Assembly: GCF_002179555.1 (NCBI RefSeq)
Contig: NZ_NHOU01000002.1
Coordinates: forward strand, 1 to 64,000
Direction of reading: 5' to 3'
From: Salinicola salarius
Lineage (GTDB): Bacteria; Pseudomonadota; Gammaproteobacteria; Pseudomonadales; Halomonadaceae
DNA length: 64,000 nucleotides
Of this stretch, positions 1-10,757 are shown piece by piece. Below the pieces are notes generated by a model. The model saw nothing but the letters and a program-made list of their open reading frames with translations, had not been told where the DNA came from and made no database searches. Position 1 is the stretch's first letter; the number at the start of each line of letters is the position of its first letter. A program made the position numbers and the translations under genes.

Positions 1-63
1 TGTCTCGGCGTCAGCGGATGCGTACTTTACGACTCTCACCGGCAGTTGGCAACCCTTGGATGA

Positions 64-98
64 AGAAAAAGTTGATGATACGACCCAGTCGTCATCAA
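64..98 (-). terminator. Intrinsic terminator downstream of prpD
   Basis: Read on the minus strand, an inverted repeat (TTGATGA + CGAC / GTCG + TCATCAA, CCA-sized loop, two-base bulge) is followed by a run of five T. It lies just past the prpD stop and would end the prp transcript. The rest of the first 122 bases shows no gene I can support. Confidence 0.7.
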
Positions 99-122
99 AC
101 AGTCACCTCGAGGCCTTCTCTC

Positions 123-1607
123 TTAGATAATCCAGTGCTCCAGAAAGGTATTGACCGGCATCGCTTCGAGCTGCGCAGCATCTTCATACAAGGCGAGTAT
201 CCGCTCGCCTCGTTGTGCCGGGAAGCGCGTTGCCAGGTTACGGCGAAACTTCTCTTTCAACAGGGGAATCCCCTCCTCCCGCCGACGTCGATGCCCGAGG
301 GGATATTCCACCGCCACCCGGTCGGTGTGCGTTCCGTCATTGAAGAAGACCTGAATGGCGTTAGCGATGGAGCGCTTGTCCGCCTGGTGATACTCGCGGC
401 TGTATCGCTCGTCTTCTACGATCTCCATCTTGTCACGCAGGAGATCGATGACAGGATGCGCCCGATGGAAGTCATCCTCGTAATGCTCGGCGGTCAAGTC
501 ACCGAACGCCAGCGGCACGGCGATCATATATTGCAGGCAGTGATCCCGATCGGCAGGGTTGGCGAGCTCCCCCACCTTGGAAATGATGCGGATGGCAGAT
601 TCGTGCGTGGTCACCACGATCCGCTCGACCTCGTCCAGGCGATCGCGCACTTGAGGATGTAGTGCAACGGCTGCTTCGGCCGCGGTCTGGGCATGAAACT
701 CGGCCGGGAAGCTGATCTTGAACAGGACGTTCTCCATCACGTAAGTCCCGTAGGGCTGAGACACGCGAAAGGCACGCTCGGCCTCGGGCTTGATCGCCTG
801 GTCCCTGTTGGTCTTGCTGAACAGGACATCGTAGAACCCCCACTGCGGCGCGGAAAGTACGCCCGGAACGCCCATTTCGCCCCGCATCGCCATATCGGCC
901 AGCCTCACCGCCCGGGATGTTGCATCCCCTGCCGCCCAGCTCTTGCGCGATCCGGCGTTGGGTGCGTGGCGGTAGGTGCGCAGACTCTGCCCATCGACGA
1001 ACGCATGAGAAAGCGCCGAGAGCAACTGCTCGCGGTTGGCGCCCATCAGCTTGGCGACCACAGCCGTCGATGCCACCTTGACCAGCACGACGTGATCCAG
1101 GCCTACACGATTGAACGAGTTCTCCAGCGCCAGCACGCCTTGTACCTCGTGGGCCATGACCATGGCGTCGAGTACATCACGAAGGGTCAGCGGTTGTTCG
1201 CCCTTTGCCAGGCGCTGCTGGGAAAAGTGATCGGCCACCGCCAGAATGCCGCCGAGATTATCGGAGGGGTGCCCCCATTCCGCCGCCAGCCAGGTGTCGT
1301 TGTAATCCAGCCAGCGGATGATGCAGCCGATATCCCAGGCCGCCTTCACCGGATCGAGTCGAAACGGAGTACCGGGTACCCGGGCCCCGTGCGGAACGAT
1401 CGTACCTTCTACCAGCGGCCCCAGATGTTTGGTGCATTCCGGAAAACGCAGTGCCAACAGTCCGCATCCCAGCGTATCCATCAGACAGTGACGCGCAGTA
1501 TCCAGCGCTTCCCGACTTTCGATGCGATAGTCGAGCACGTAATCCGCAATCGCCTGAAGCTCCGGATCGTAATCGGGGCGCTGGTTGAAATCGACGTTGG
1601 CACTCAT
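123..1607 (-). CDS. prpD: 2-methylcitrate dehydratase PrpD
   Basis: MmgE/PrpD-family protein of 494 residues, the usual length for PrpD, which dehydrates 2-methylcitrate to 2-methyl-cis-aconitate in propionate breakdown in the cytoplasm. The reading frame is open further upstream into prpC, but the ATG at 1607 ([11 protein letters not shown]) is preceded by AAAGGAAAT, a good ribosome site, and gives the family length. It is the last gene of the operon, 50 bases after prpC, and is followed by an intrinsic terminator. The cluster has this PrpD rather than the AcnD/PrpF pair, so hydration of methylaconitate would need an aconitase encoded elsewhere (inference). Confidence 0.93.
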   Translation of the reverse strand: MSANVDFNQRPDYDPELQAIADYVLDYRIESREALDTARHCLMDTLGCGLLALRFPECTKHLGPLVEGTIVPHGARVPGTPFRLDPVKAAWDIGCIIRWLDYNDTWLAAEWGHPSDNLGGILAVADHFSQQRLAKGEQPLTLRDVLDAMVMAHEVQGVLALENSFNRVGLDHVVLVKVASTAVVAKLMGANREQLLSALSHAFVDGQSLRTYRHAPNAGSRKSWAAGDATSRAVRLADMAMRGEMGVPGVLSAPQWGFYDVLFSKTNRDQAIKPEAERAFRVSQPYGTYVMENVLFKISFPAEFHAQTAAEAAVALHPQVRDRLDEVERIVVTTHESAIRIISKVGELANPADRDHCLQYMIAVPLAFGDLTAEHYEDDFHRAHPVIDLLRDKMEIVEDERYSREYHQADKRSIANAIQVFFNDGTHTDRVAVEYPLGHRRRREEGIPLLKEKFRRNLATRFPAQRGERILALYEDAAQLEAMPVNTFLEHWII

Positions 1608-1657
1608 GGCATTTCCTTTGATTTGTGACTTGTCCGGCTCGATGTTCGAAGCCGATA

Positions 1658-2782
1658 TCATTGACGCTGCTCGATCGGCACCCAGTCGCGTTTTTCCGGT
1701 CCGACATAATCGGCACTGGGACGGATGATACGGTTGTTGGCGCGCTGCTCGAAGACGTGTGCGCACCATCCCGTCAAACGGGAGCAAACGAAGATCGGCG
1801 TGAACAACTTGGTGGGAATGCCCATGAAGTGATAGGCGCTGGCGTGATAGAAATCGGCATTGGGGAAGAGCTTCTTCTCTCTCCACATGACTTCATCGAC
1901 ACGCTGCGACACCGCATAGAGGTGATTGTCGCCCACGTCATCCGCCAGTTGTCTGGCCCATCCCTTGATGATCGCGTTACGAGGATCGGACTCGCGATAG
2001 ATCGCATGGCCGAAGCCCATGATCTTGTCCTTGCGCTCGAGCATTTCGAGAATATGGCGCTCCGCCTCGTCCGGCGTCGACCAGCGGCTGATCATTTCCA
2101 TCGCCGCTTCATTGGCACCGCCATGCAATGGTCCGCGTAGCGAGCCGATCGCCCCGGTAACGCAGCTGTGCAGATCCGACAGTGTCGACGCACACACCCG
2201 CGCCGTGAAGGTCGAGGCGTTAAACTCGTGCTCGGCATAGAGAATCAGCGAGACGTTCATCACCTTGGCGTGCAACTCGGAGGCCGGCTTGCCGTGAAGC
2301 AGATGCAGGAAGTGACCACCCACGGAGTCGTCGTCGGTTTCGGTCTCGATGCGCTCGCCGTAATGTGAATATCGATACCAGTAATTGAGAATCGACGGCA
2401 TGACCGCCAGCAGCCGGTCCGCGTGGCGCTGTTGATCTTCCATGCGCTGCTCGGTTTCCAGATTGCCCAGCATGGAAGTCCCCGTGCGCAGTACATCCAT
2501 CGGATGCGCATCGGACGGGACCTGCTCCAATACCTTCTTCAGCGCCTCCGGCAGCGAACGGGAACGCTGGAGCAGCGCAACGTAGTCATCCAATTGACGC
2601 TGATTGGGCAACTCCCCCTTGAGCAGCAGGTAGGCGACCTCTTCGAAGCGCGCATTCTCCGCCAACGCCTGGATGTCGTAGCCACGATAGGTGAGCCCCG
2701 AGCCGCTCTTGCCGACCGTGCAGATTTCGGTCGAGCCGGCGCTCTGCCCGCGCAGCCCGGTGCTTTTGGGTCGTTCCGCCAT
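1658..2782 (-). CDS. prpC: 2-methylcitrate synthase PrpC
   Basis: Citrate-synthase fold protein of 374 residues, which condenses propionyl-CoA with oxaloacetate to give 2-methylcitrate. The N-terminal segment [15 protein letters not shown] and the active-site region [14 protein letters not shown] (His and Asp) are typical of the short methylcitrate/citrate synthase branch. ATG at 2782 is preceded by GGAGACTACC. It lies between prpB (37-base gap) and prpD and is probably cotranscribed with them. Confidence 0.95.
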   Translation of the reverse strand: MAERPKSTGLRGQSAGSTEICTVGKSGSGLTYRGYDIQALAENARFEEVAYLLLKGELPNQRQLDDYVALLQRSRSLPEALKKVLEQVPSDAHPMDVLRTGTSMLGNLETEQRMEDQQRHADRLLAVMPSILNYWYRYSHYGERIETETDDDSVGGHFLHLLHGKPASELHAKVMNVSLILYAEHEFNASTFTARVCASTLSDLHSCVTGAIGSLRGPLHGGANEAAMEMISRWSTPDEAERHILEMLERKDKIMGFGHAIYRESDPRNAIIKGWARQLADDVGDNHLYAVSQRVDEVMWREKKLFPNADFYHASAYHFMGIPTKLFTPIFVCSRLTGWCAHVFEQRANNRIIRPSADYVGPEKRDWVPIEQRQ

Positions 2783-2819
2783 GGTAGTCTCCTCCGATAG
2801 TCTTCTTCCTGGCTGCGAC

Positions 2820-3704
2820 TCAGTCGCCCCCTTTCTCGAAGAGCGTATCGAGCTTGCGTTCGAAGGCGTGATAGTCGAGGAAGTCGTAGAGCTCTTCTCG
2901 TGTCTGCATCAGATCGACCACGTCTCGCTGATGCCCTTTGGCGTGAATGTCCCGATACACCTTGAGTGCCGCGGCATTCATCGCACGGAAAGCCGAGAGC
3001 GGATAAAGCACCATGCGACAGCCGACCTCGGCCAGCTCCTGCTGGGTAAATAGCGGCGTAGCCCCGAACTCGGTGATATTGGCGAGGATGGGTGCCTCGA
3101 CGCCCTCGCAGAACGCCCGATAGTCATCCAGGGTATGCACCGCCTCGGCAAAGATCGCATCGGCGCCCGCCTCGATACAGGCGTTAGCCCGCTCGATCGC
3201 AGCGGCCAGACCCTCCTTCTGGAAGGCATCGGTGCGCGCGATGAGATAGAAATCCGCGTCGTGACGGGCATCGGATGCCGCCTTGATACGATCGACCATC
3301 TCCGACTGGGAAACGATCTCCTTGTTGGGACGATGGCCGCAGCGTTTCTGCGCCACCTGGTCCTCGAGGTGAACCGCGGCAACACCGGCGCGCTCCATCT
3401 CCTTGATCGTGCGGGCGATGTTGAAAGCCCCGCCCCAGCCGGTATCGATATCCACCAGCAGCGGCAGATCGCAGGCGCCAGTAATGCGACGGGCGTCTTC
3501 CACCACATCGTTGAGCGTGGTCATGCCCAGATCCGGCAGCCCGTAGGACGCGTTGGCCACCCCGCCGCCGGACAGATAAAGGGCATGATGCCCGACCGCC
3601 TTTGCCATCATCGCGCTATAGGCATTGATGGCGCCGACGATGGGCAACGGACGGTGGCGATCGAGCGCTTCACGAAAGCGGGCGCCGGGGCTTGGTTGAG
3701 TCAT
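2820..3704 (-). CDS. prpB: Methylisocitrate lyase PrpB
   Basis: Isocitrate-lyase/PEP-mutase superfamily enzyme of 294 residues that splits 2-methylisocitrate into pyruvate and succinate. The catalytic-loop motif is seen as QKRCGH, with the family's essential cysteine, and metal-site residues lie in the segment [18 protein letters not shown]. The start overlaps the stop of the upstream regulator gene by four bases (ATGA), which implies translational coupling. Confidence 0.95.
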   Translation of the reverse strand: MTQPSPGARFREALDRHRPLPIVGAINAYSAMMAKAVGHHALYLSGGGVANASYGLPDLGMTTLNDVVEDARRITGACDLPLLVDIDTGWGGAFNIARTIKEMERAGVAAVHLEDQVAQKRCGHRPNKEIVSQSEMVDRIKAASDARHDADFYLIARTDAFQKEGLAAAIERANACIEAGADAIFAEAVHTLDDYRAFCEGVEAPILANITEFGATPLFTQQELAEVGCRMVLYPLSAFRAMNAAALKVYRDIHAKGHQRDVVDLMQTREELYDFLDYHAFERKLDTLFEKGGD

Positions 3705-4447
3705 GATTCGATCCTCGGGATGTCGGGAGAGTCGGACGCCTCCTCTCCCAGCGTACGGGCATAATGGGCAGCGACGTTCTCGCGAGAGGCGCTGACATGG
3801 CGGCGCATCAGCAGCTCGGCCAGCTCGGCATCGCCCGCTTCGATCGCATCGACGATACGATGGTGCTCGACGAACGCTCGTTGCGGCCGGGAGCCCTTGG
3901 CACTGAATTGGGTACGATAGAGCCGCACCAGGTAATAGAGGTCATCGCACAGCAAGGTCATCAGCATGCGATTGTGGCTGCCTTGCACGATGCGATAATG
4001 AAAGTCGAGATCGCCCTCGCGCTGGTAATAAGCCTCTCCGCTGGACAAGTCTTCCTGACGTTCGTGAAAAGCCAGCACTTCTCGCAGCCCGGCAATTTCC
4101 TCGGCGGTCATCGACTTCGCGGCCAGTCGCGCCGCCATGCTCTCCAGCGCCTCACGCACGTCGAACAGCTCCAGCAGCTCGTCCATCGACAGCTTGACGA
4201 CCCGGGCACCGACATGGGGCACGCGCTCGATCAGGCGATAGGTTTCCAACCGGCGCATGGCTTCCCGCAACGGCCCCCGGGAGATACCGTAATGCGACGA
4301 GAGGTCCGGCTCCGTGATGCGCGTGCCGGGTGGCAGCTCGCCACGAACGATGGCACGCTGAAGCTGGTGGAAAACGCGCTCGGCCAGGGTACGAACTACA
4401 GGAAGTTCGGTGTCGGCATCGTGCGCATCGGAAGTTGGTTGAAACAT
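3701..4447 (-). CDS. GntR/FCD-family regulator of the prp operon
   Basis: Transcription factor of 248 residues. The N-terminal winged helix (about residues 15-80) includes [20 protein letters not shown], followed by an all-helical FCD ligand domain. Position as first gene of the operon and the four-base overlap with prpB point to a local propionate-pathway regulator, probably sensing methylcitrate or a related acid (inference). The ATG at 4447 is used; a TTG at 4480 is in frame, but the better conserved region begins well after either. Two palindromes upstream are candidate operators. Confidence 0.88.
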   Translation of the reverse strand: MFQPTSDAHDADTELPVVRTLAERVFHQLQRAIVRGELPPGTRITEPDLSSHYGISRGPLREAMRRLETYRLIERVPHVGARVVKLSMDELLELFDVREALESMAARLAAKSMTAEEIAGLREVLAFHERQEDLSSGEAYYQREGDLDFHYRIVQGSHNRMLMTLLCDDLYYLVRLYRTQFSAKGSRPQRAFVEHHRIVDAIEAGDAELAELLMRRHVSASRENVAAHYARTLGEEASDSPDIPRIES

Positions 4448-4451
4448 TAAG

Positions 4452-4461
4452 TTGTTAACAA
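4452..4461. promoter_or_regulatory. Palindrome next to regulator start, candidate operator
   Basis: Perfect 10-bp palindrome TTGTTAACAA, four bases from the regulator start codon. Its half-site TTGT matches that of the larger palindrome at 4568-4579, so it may be a second binding site for the GntR-family protein; chance occurrence is possible at this length. Confidence 0.4.
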
Positions 4462-4567
4462 TCAAAGGGCGAAGACCCAATCATAGGCGCCCCGTTTTCC
4501 CGGGGCAATGGAAAAAACGTCGCAGATATCGCACTTTAGTCGAAAACCACAAACTTCTTTCTGCATC

Positions 4568-4579
4568 ATTGTCGACAAT
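4568..4579. promoter_or_regulatory. ATTGTCGACAAT palindrome, candidate GntR operator
   Basis: Perfect 12-bp palindrome ATTGTCGACAAT in the 323-base divergent region between the regulator and pabB. TTGT-N-ACAA palindromes of this kind are typical GntR/FCD operators. The rest of the intergenic region (4448-4770) holds no gene I can support; it probably carries the prp promoter and the pabB promoter. Confidence 0.6.
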
Positions 4580-4770
4580 CAATTCCACAAGCGGCCAGAC
4601 ACCGGCAGATACGCTTCCGCTCCCGGCGCCATTCACGTTCGCCCCACGAGAGCGCAAAGACCTCGCTCATCATCACGACTCCCGATAGACTTGCCGCCAG
4701 GCATTCGTTGCCCGCATGACAAGGCTTTCGATGCCGTGTCGTTGTTTCATTCGTCAGGAAAAAGGTGTTC

Positions 4771-6171
4771 ATGGCTGACGCGCGACCGTGGCTCGAGATA
4801 GCCGACCTTCCCTATACCTCCGATCCCACGTCGCTCTTCGAACGATTGCAGTCGCGTCCCGGTGCCGTATTACTGGACAGCGGCCGTCCGGGCGCCCCGG
4901 GTGGACGCTTCGACATTCTCAGCAGCGATCCGCTGGCGATGCTGACCATCGATGACGGCCACCCTCGTTGCGAGCCGTCGATGCCACTGCCCGCCGCCCC
5001 CTTCGCGGCACAGCAGGCCTTGCTGGAGCACGCCGAGACCGAACTGCTGCCGAGACTGTCGGACACCGTCGCGGCGCGGGCCAGCGCTCTTCCCTTTCTC
5101 GGCGGCCTGCTCGGCTACTGGGGCTATTCGCTGGTCAAGGCTCACGATGCGACGGACGACGCTGCCCGGCGAGCCGCCCGCCGACCGGGGCCCGGGCTGC
5201 CCGAGGCCAGGCTCGGGCTCTACGACTGGGCGCTGATTCAGGATCACTACGCCCGGCGCACGTTCGTTGTCGCCACGGCCGAACGTCGCCAGCAGGTCAT
5301 GGCCTGGCTGAACGAGCCTGCAACGCCGACACGGCCCGGCTTCACCCTGACCCGCCCCTTCGTGGCCGACCTGGATCGCGCCGGCTATACACAGCGCTTT
5401 CAGCGGGTCATGGACTACCTTCACGCGGGTGACTGCTATCAGATCAACCTGGCCCAGCGCTTTACCGCCCATTTCCAGGGGAGCACCTGGCAGGCGTACC
5501 AACGTCTTCGTCAGGCCACGCCGACGCCCTACGGCGGTTATCTCGCTTGGGAGGACCAAGCCATTCTGTCGCTGTCGCCGGAGCGCTTCATCGGTATCGC
5601 CGATGGACGGGTCGAAACCCGCCCGATCAAGGGGACTCGCCCCCGTGGCTCGACGCCCGAGGACGACCGGCGTCTGGCAGCAGAGCTACAGCAGAGTGCC
5701 AAGGATCGCGCAGAGAACGTCATGATCGTCGATCTGCTCCGCAACGACCTCGGCCGTGTCTGCCGGCCCGGCAGCGTCACGGTTCCCCAGCTCTGCGGAC
5801 TGGAGAGCTATGCCAACGTACATCATCTGGTCAGTATCGTGCATGGGAAACTCGCAATCGGTGCGAGGCCGCTGGATCTGCTGGCTTCCGCTTTTCCCGG
5901 CGGCTCGATTACCGGCGCCCCCAAGCATCGCGCCATGCAGATCATCGACGAGCTGGAGCCCTCTCAACGTAGCGTCTACTGTGGCAGTCTCGGCTATCTC
6001 GATCGTCGCGGCCGTCTCGACACCTCGATCGCGATCCGTACCGTCATCGCCGATGGCGACACGCTGCATATCTGGGGCGGCGGCGGGCTGGTCGCGGATT
6101 CCGACGAAGAGGCCGAATATCAGGAAACGCTGGCCAAGATCGCACGACTGATGCAAGCGTTAGCGGGTTGA
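4771..6171 (+). CDS. pabB: Aminodeoxychorismate synthase component I
   Basis: Chorismate-binding enzyme of 466 residues that makes 4-amino-4-deoxychorismate for folate synthesis, using ammonia from a PabA partner not encoded here. The C-terminal chorismate-binding domain (about 200-460) contains PIKGTRPRG with the PabB-type lysine, DLLRNDLGRV, GSITGAPK and a final GGGGLVADSDEEAEYQET block. ATG at 4771 follows AGGAAAAAGG; an in-frame GTG six bases earlier sits too close to that site. An anthranilate synthase (TrpE) is the alternative, but the length and the PIKGT lysine favour PabB. Confidence 0.92.
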   Translation: MADARPWLEIADLPYTSDPTSLFERLQSRPGAVLLDSGRPGAPGGRFDILSSDPLAMLTIDDGHPRCEPSMPLPAAPFAAQQALLEHAETELLPRLSDTVAARASALPFLGGLLGYWGYSLVKAHDATDDAARRAARRPGPGLPEARLGLYDWALIQDHYARRTFVVATAERRQQVMAWLNEPATPTRPGFTLTRPFVADLDRAGYTQRFQRVMDYLHAGDCYQINLAQRFTAHFQGSTWQAYQRLRQATPTPYGGYLAWEDQAILSLSPERFIGIADGRVETRPIKGTRPRGSTPEDDRRLAAELQQSAKDRAENVMIVDLLRNDLGRVCRPGSVTVPQLCGLESYANVHHLVSIVHGKLAIGARPLDLLASAFPGGSITGAPKHRAMQIIDELEPSQRSVYCGSLGYLDRRGRLDTSIAIRTVIADGDTLHIWGGGGLVADSDEEAEYQETLAKIARLMQALAG

Positions 6172-6250
6172 AGCCGTCGCGAGCCCGATTTCTGATAGCC
6201 TTTCCCTGGCTGACGCCGCCCGACGCCACCTCCAGACAACGATTCTTGCC

Positions 6251-7330
6251 TTGAAAGCCACCACTCGCTTGCCTCACATCGCGAAGCCGGAATCCACGGC
6301 TGCTCGCTACCTGGCCCGCCAGCGGCGTCAGCGGGGGTTGATCGTCCTGACCGCCCTGGCGGTCCTGGCTTCTCTCCTAGCCGATGTCGCCACCGGCCCG
6401 GGTGCCTATGCCCTTCCCGACGTGCTGAAAGCGTTGGTCGCACCGTCGGAGGTGTCTCGCGTCCTCCAGATCGTGGTGTGGGAGATTCGGCTACCGGTCG
6501 CCTTGATGGCTATCATCGTCGGGGCCAGTCTCGCCGTCGCTGGTGCGGAGATGCAGACTCTGCTCGACAATCCGCTCGCCGACCCGTTCACGCTCGGCAT
6601 CTCTTCGGCGGCCAGCTTCGGCGCCGCGCTGGCCATCGTGCTCGACTTCGGCCTCCTGCCGGTGGCCGGCACGCTGCTGCTGACCGGTAACGCCTTCCTG
6701 CTGGCCATGTTCGCCTCCCTGGCGATATGGGCCTTGAGTCGACTACGCGGCGTCAGCATCCAGACGATGGTGCTGATGGGCATCGCGATCATGTTCTTCT
6801 TCAACGCGCTGCTGGGAATCCTGCAGTACGTCGCTTCCGCCGAGTCGCTGCAGCAGCTGATGTTCTGGTCGCTGGGCAGCCTGGACAAGGCCAGCTGGGG
6901 AAAGCTCGGGCTCGCCGGCCTGGCATTGCTGGTCACGATACCCATCTTCGTCAGGGCACGGTCGCGACTGACCGCCCTGCGACTGGGAGACGTTCAGGCC
7001 AAAGCGATGGGTATCGATGTCGGCAGACTTCGGCTGCGCATGCTGCTGTGCTGCGCACTGCTGTCGGCGACGGCCGTCGCCTTCGTGGGAACCATCGGCT
7101 TCATCGGCCTGGTCGGTCCGCACATCGCGCGCCTCCTGGTAGGCGAGGATCAGCGCGTGTTCCTGCCGATGTCCGCGCTGACCGGTGCCCTGATTCTGTC
7201 GTTGACCTCGATCCTGTCGAAGACGCTGATTCCCGGCATCCTGCTGCCGATCGGCATCCTGACGGCCCTGATCGGCCTGCCGTTCTTCGTCTCGCTGATC
7301 CTGCGTTCGCGCCGGGAGCTATGGCGATGA
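6251..7330 (+). CDS. FecCD-family ABC transporter permease
   Basis: Polytopic inner-membrane protein of 359 residues, with about nine to ten hydrophobic segments, belonging to the FecCD/BtuC permeases that import iron-siderophores, haem or cobamides. Family hallmarks are WEIRLPVALMAIIVGASLAVAGAEMQ and NPLADPFTLGISS near the N terminus and FVGTIGFIGLVGPHIARL in the last third. The start is a TTG; no ATG with a good ribosome site is near. The ATPase gene overlaps its stop by four bases. No substrate-binding protein gene and no cobalamin riboswitch-like leader is seen, so the substrate is unknown. Confidence 0.88.
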   Translation: MKATTRLPHIAKPESTAARYLARQRRQRGLIVLTALAVLASLLADVATGPGAYALPDVLKALVAPSEVSRVLQIVVWEIRLPVALMAIIVGASLAVAGAEMQTLLDNPLADPFTLGISSAASFGAALAIVLDFGLLPVAGTLLLTGNAFLLAMFASLAIWALSRLRGVSIQTMVLMGIAIMFFFNALLGILQYVASAESLQQLMFWSLGSLDKASWGKLGLAGLALLVTIPIFVRARSRLTALRLGDVQAKAMGIDVGRLRLRMLLCCALLSATAVAFVGTIGFIGLVGPHIARLLVGEDQRVFLPMSALTGALILSLTSILSKTLIPGILLPIGILTALIGLPFFVSLILRSRRELWR

Positions 7331-8109
7331 CTCTCACCATCGATCATCTCGACTGTTCGCTGGGAAAGCGCCAAATACTGCACGACGTTTCCGGCCTGAG
7401 GGCAAGCCCGGGCGAGATCACGGCATTGATCGGCCCCAACGGCTCGGGCAAATCGACGCTGCTCAAGGCGATCGCCGGCATCGAAGCGGCCAGCGGTCGC
7501 ATCCGGCTGGGCGAACGGCAACTCGATGCGCTATCTCTCGAGCAGCGCAGCCAATGCCTCTACTATCTTCTCCAAGATACCAGCACCCAGGCGGCGCTGA
7601 GTGTCTTCGAAGCCGTCCTGCTCGCTCGTCGCACGCAGGTTGCCGAGCCCGCCGCCACCGCGCTGTCGGCGGTCGAACGAGCCCTGACATCGCTGGAACT
7701 CGACCCCTTGGCCGAACGCGAGCTGGTCACGCTTTCCGGCGGCCAGCGCCAGCGAGTCGCAATCGCGCAAGCGATCGTGCGGAGGCCGAGGCTGCTGATG
7801 CTCGATGAACCGACCAGCGCGCTGGACCTGCACCATCAACTGCAGGTGCTCGACTATCTCAGGCGTCTGGCGCGCCGCGAAGAGATCGTCATCGTTCTCG
7901 CGATTCACGACCTCAACCTGGCCGCCCGCTTCGCCGATCATCTGTGGGTCGTGAAGGAAGGTCGACACATCGTCAGCGGCATGCCAGAGCAAGTGCTGAC
8001 CCCCGAACGCCTGCGAGACATCTACGCTATCGAAGCCCACGTGGAATGGCCGATCGACGCCCCACCTCGTGTCATCCCGCTATCGGCCCTGCACCGGCTG
8101 GGCGGCTAA
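7327..8109 (+). CDS. FecE/BtuD-type ABC transporter ATP-binding protein
   Basis: ATPase of 260 residues for the adjacent permease. Visible motifs are Walker A GPNGSGKST, the signature LSGGQRQRVAIAQ, Walker B LLMLDEP and a switch histidine in AIHDLNLAARF. ATG at 7327 overlaps the permease stop as ATGA; another ATG six bases upstream is possible. The reading frame is open far upstream inside the permease gene, but that part is a shadow. Together with the permease it would form the transporter core; the binding protein must come from another locus. Confidence 0.9.
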   Translation: MTLTIDHLDCSLGKRQILHDVSGLRASPGEITALIGPNGSGKSTLLKAIAGIEAASGRIRLGERQLDALSLEQRSQCLYYLLQDTSTQAALSVFEAVLLARRTQVAEPAATALSAVERALTSLELDPLAERELVTLSGGQRQRVAIAQAIVRRPRLLMLDEPTSALDLHHQLQVLDYLRRLARREEIVIVLAIHDLNLAARFADHLWVVKEGRHIVSGMPEQVLTPERLRDIYAIEAHVEWPIDAPPRVIPLSALHRLGG

Positions 8110-8275
8110 TAATCAGAAGCTCGATTTCCAGCCCCAACTAGATAATCTGGTTATATATCCATCTAACCAAACGGTATTGGTGGATGCTTGGCCGCCCTTG
8201 CTAGAGTGACAACCACTCCACGCCCCCATCGGATCTTGCCCATCCTGCGGCGTGACCACCCTGAAGGAGTCAGCC

Positions 8276-8896
8276 ATGGCGTTCGACCTCGATGCCCTCA
8301 ACCGTGAAATCGGCCACGATCCGCTGGCCATTACCGAATTCGCACTGAGCCTAGATCAGAAGGCGATCTGCACCACCAACTTCCGTCCGTTCGAGGCCGT
8401 GATACTGCATCTGGTCACCCGTGTGCGCCCCGACATTCCGGTCGTGTGGATGGATAGCGGCTACAACACGCCCGCGACCTACCGCTTCGCCGACGAACTG
8501 ACCAGGCAACTCGATCTCAACCTGACCATCTACCATCCGCTTCGCTCACGCGCCCATCGCGAGGCGGTGGAAGGTCCGACGCCGCAAATCGACGACCCGC
8601 GTCACGCGGCGTTCACCGAAGAGGTCAAGCTCGAACCGTTCCGCCGCGCCCTGGCCGAGACGGCGCCGGATGTCTGGTTCACGGCACTGCGGGCAGAAGA
8701 CACCGCGGAGCGCTCGCGCATGCAGCCCATGTCCCGCAATGCCGATGGGCTGTTGAAAGTGGCTCCGGTACTGCACTGGACCGCCAAGCAGATGTATCAA
8801 TACCTGCAGCAGCACGACCTGCCCAACAACTTCGACTACTTCGATCCGACCAAGGTGGAAGAAAAGCGCGAGTGCGGTCTGCATTTGCAACATTGA
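8276..8896 (+). CDS. cysH: Phosphoadenylylsulfate reductase CysH
   Basis: PAPS-reductase family protein of 206 residues that reduces activated sulfate to sulfite with thioredoxin. The C-terminal ECGLH carries the catalytic cysteine, and the sequence lacks the paired cysteines that bind the 4Fe-4S cluster in APS reductases, which argues for the PAPS-using, thioredoxin-dependent type. It is shorter than the E. coli enzyme (244 residues). ATG at 8276 follows AAGGAG; a GTG at 8252 is in frame but lacks a site. cysB faces it across a shared hairpin and trxA lies 1.3 kb away. Confidence 0.88.
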   Translation: MAFDLDALNREIGHDPLAITEFALSLDQKAICTTNFRPFEAVILHLVTRVRPDIPVVWMDSGYNTPATYRFADELTRQLDLNLTIYHPLRSRAHREAVEGPTPQIDDPRHAAFTEEVKLEPFRRALAETAPDVWFTALRAEDTAERSRMQPMSRNADGLLKVAPVLHWTAKQMYQYLQQHDLPNNFDYFDPTKVEEKRECGLHLQH

Positions 8897-8930
8897 CCGG
8901 CAACGCGTCTCGCTCGGTCCGCACCCTATA

Positions 8931-8965
8931 ACGCATGAGCCCCGCCAGTGGCGGGGCTCATGCGT
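8931..8965. terminator. Long hairpin between convergent cysH and cysB
   Basis: A 16-bp perfect inverted repeat (ACGCATGAGCCCCGCC with its complement) and a three-base AGT loop lie between the two stop codons. Neither strand has a good T run after it, but the position suggests bidirectional termination or transcript-end protection. Confidence 0.6.
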
Positions 8966-9026
8966 TGAGAAAAAGATCGTCTGCTGGAAACGATCCCGAC
9001 AGGAACCGGCCTCTACGACACGGTTT

Positions 9027-10094
<1,068 letters not shown>

Positions 10095-10159
10095 CTATTC
10101 CGGATATGAAAAAATGACCTTTAATAACTTGGCGCTATCGTTTCGATAAGCCAGGATAT

Positions 10160-10188
10160 TTGCCAGCATCCCATGCAAGGGCTAACAT
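10160..10188 (+). promoter_or_regulatory. Sigma-70-like promoter of trxA
   Basis: TTGCCA, a 17-base spacer and TAACAT fit a housekeeping promoter about 50 bases upstream of the trxA ATG. It is a sequence match only. Confidence 0.5.
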
Positions 10189-10236
10189 CGACGCCATAAG
10201 CTCGGTAAGAGCCCAATGTCTACAGGAGTTAACGTC

Positions 10237-10560
10237 ATGTCCAACAACGTCGATGTCACCACGGCCAATTTCGAACAGGAAGTGCTGAATTCGGACAAGC
10301 CCGTTCTGCTCAAGTTCTGGGCGCCCTGGTGCGGTCCCTGCAAGATGATGGCGCCCGTCGTCGATGAAGTCGCCGATGAAAAGGCCGAGGATATCAAGGT
10401 CGTCAGCGTCAACGTCGATGACGCCCCGGAGATCGCCTCCGAGCATGGGGTGCGCGGCGTCCCCACGGTGATGCTGTTCAAATCCGGCGCCAAGGTCGCT
10501 TCGCTGGTCGGCGCTCAGTCCAAGTCCCAGCTGACGCAGTTCCTCGAACAGAACGGCTGA
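10237..10560 (+). CDS. trxA: Thioredoxin 1
   Basis: Thioredoxin of 107 residues with the active site WAPWCGPCK and the cis-proline segment VRGVPTVMLF. It is a general disulfide reductant and the likely electron donor for the nearby CysH. The ATG at 10237 follows ACAGGAGTT; an upstream in-frame start at 10216 lacks a ribosome site. The gene stands alone, with its own promoter candidate and an intrinsic terminator. Confidence 0.96.
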   Translation: MSNNVDVTTANFEQEVLNSDKPVLLKFWAPWCGPCKMMAPVVDEVADEKAEDIKVVSVNVDDAPEIASEHGVRGVPTVMLFKSGAKVASLVGAQSKSQLTQFLEQNG

Positions 10561-10608
10561 TACCGGCAAGCCGCCGGCAGGTAGTCTCGGTTTCGCTGCA
10601 TTCCCTCG

Positions 10609-10635
10609 GCCGCACTCTCGTGAGTGCGGCTTTTT
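10609..10635 (+). terminator. Intrinsic terminator of trxA
   Basis: Stem GCCGCACTC / GAGTGCGGC with a TCGT loop followed directly by five T. Confidence 0.9.
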
Positions 10636-10757
10636 CATGGCCGCCATTCCGGTCGCCGGGTAACCGAACGGCAGTCGGAACCTCGAGAGGCCAAGCCAGC
10701 CTGCTCTCGAACTGGGTCCGACCGGTCGAATCTTCGGTGTCTGACACTACCTGATCG

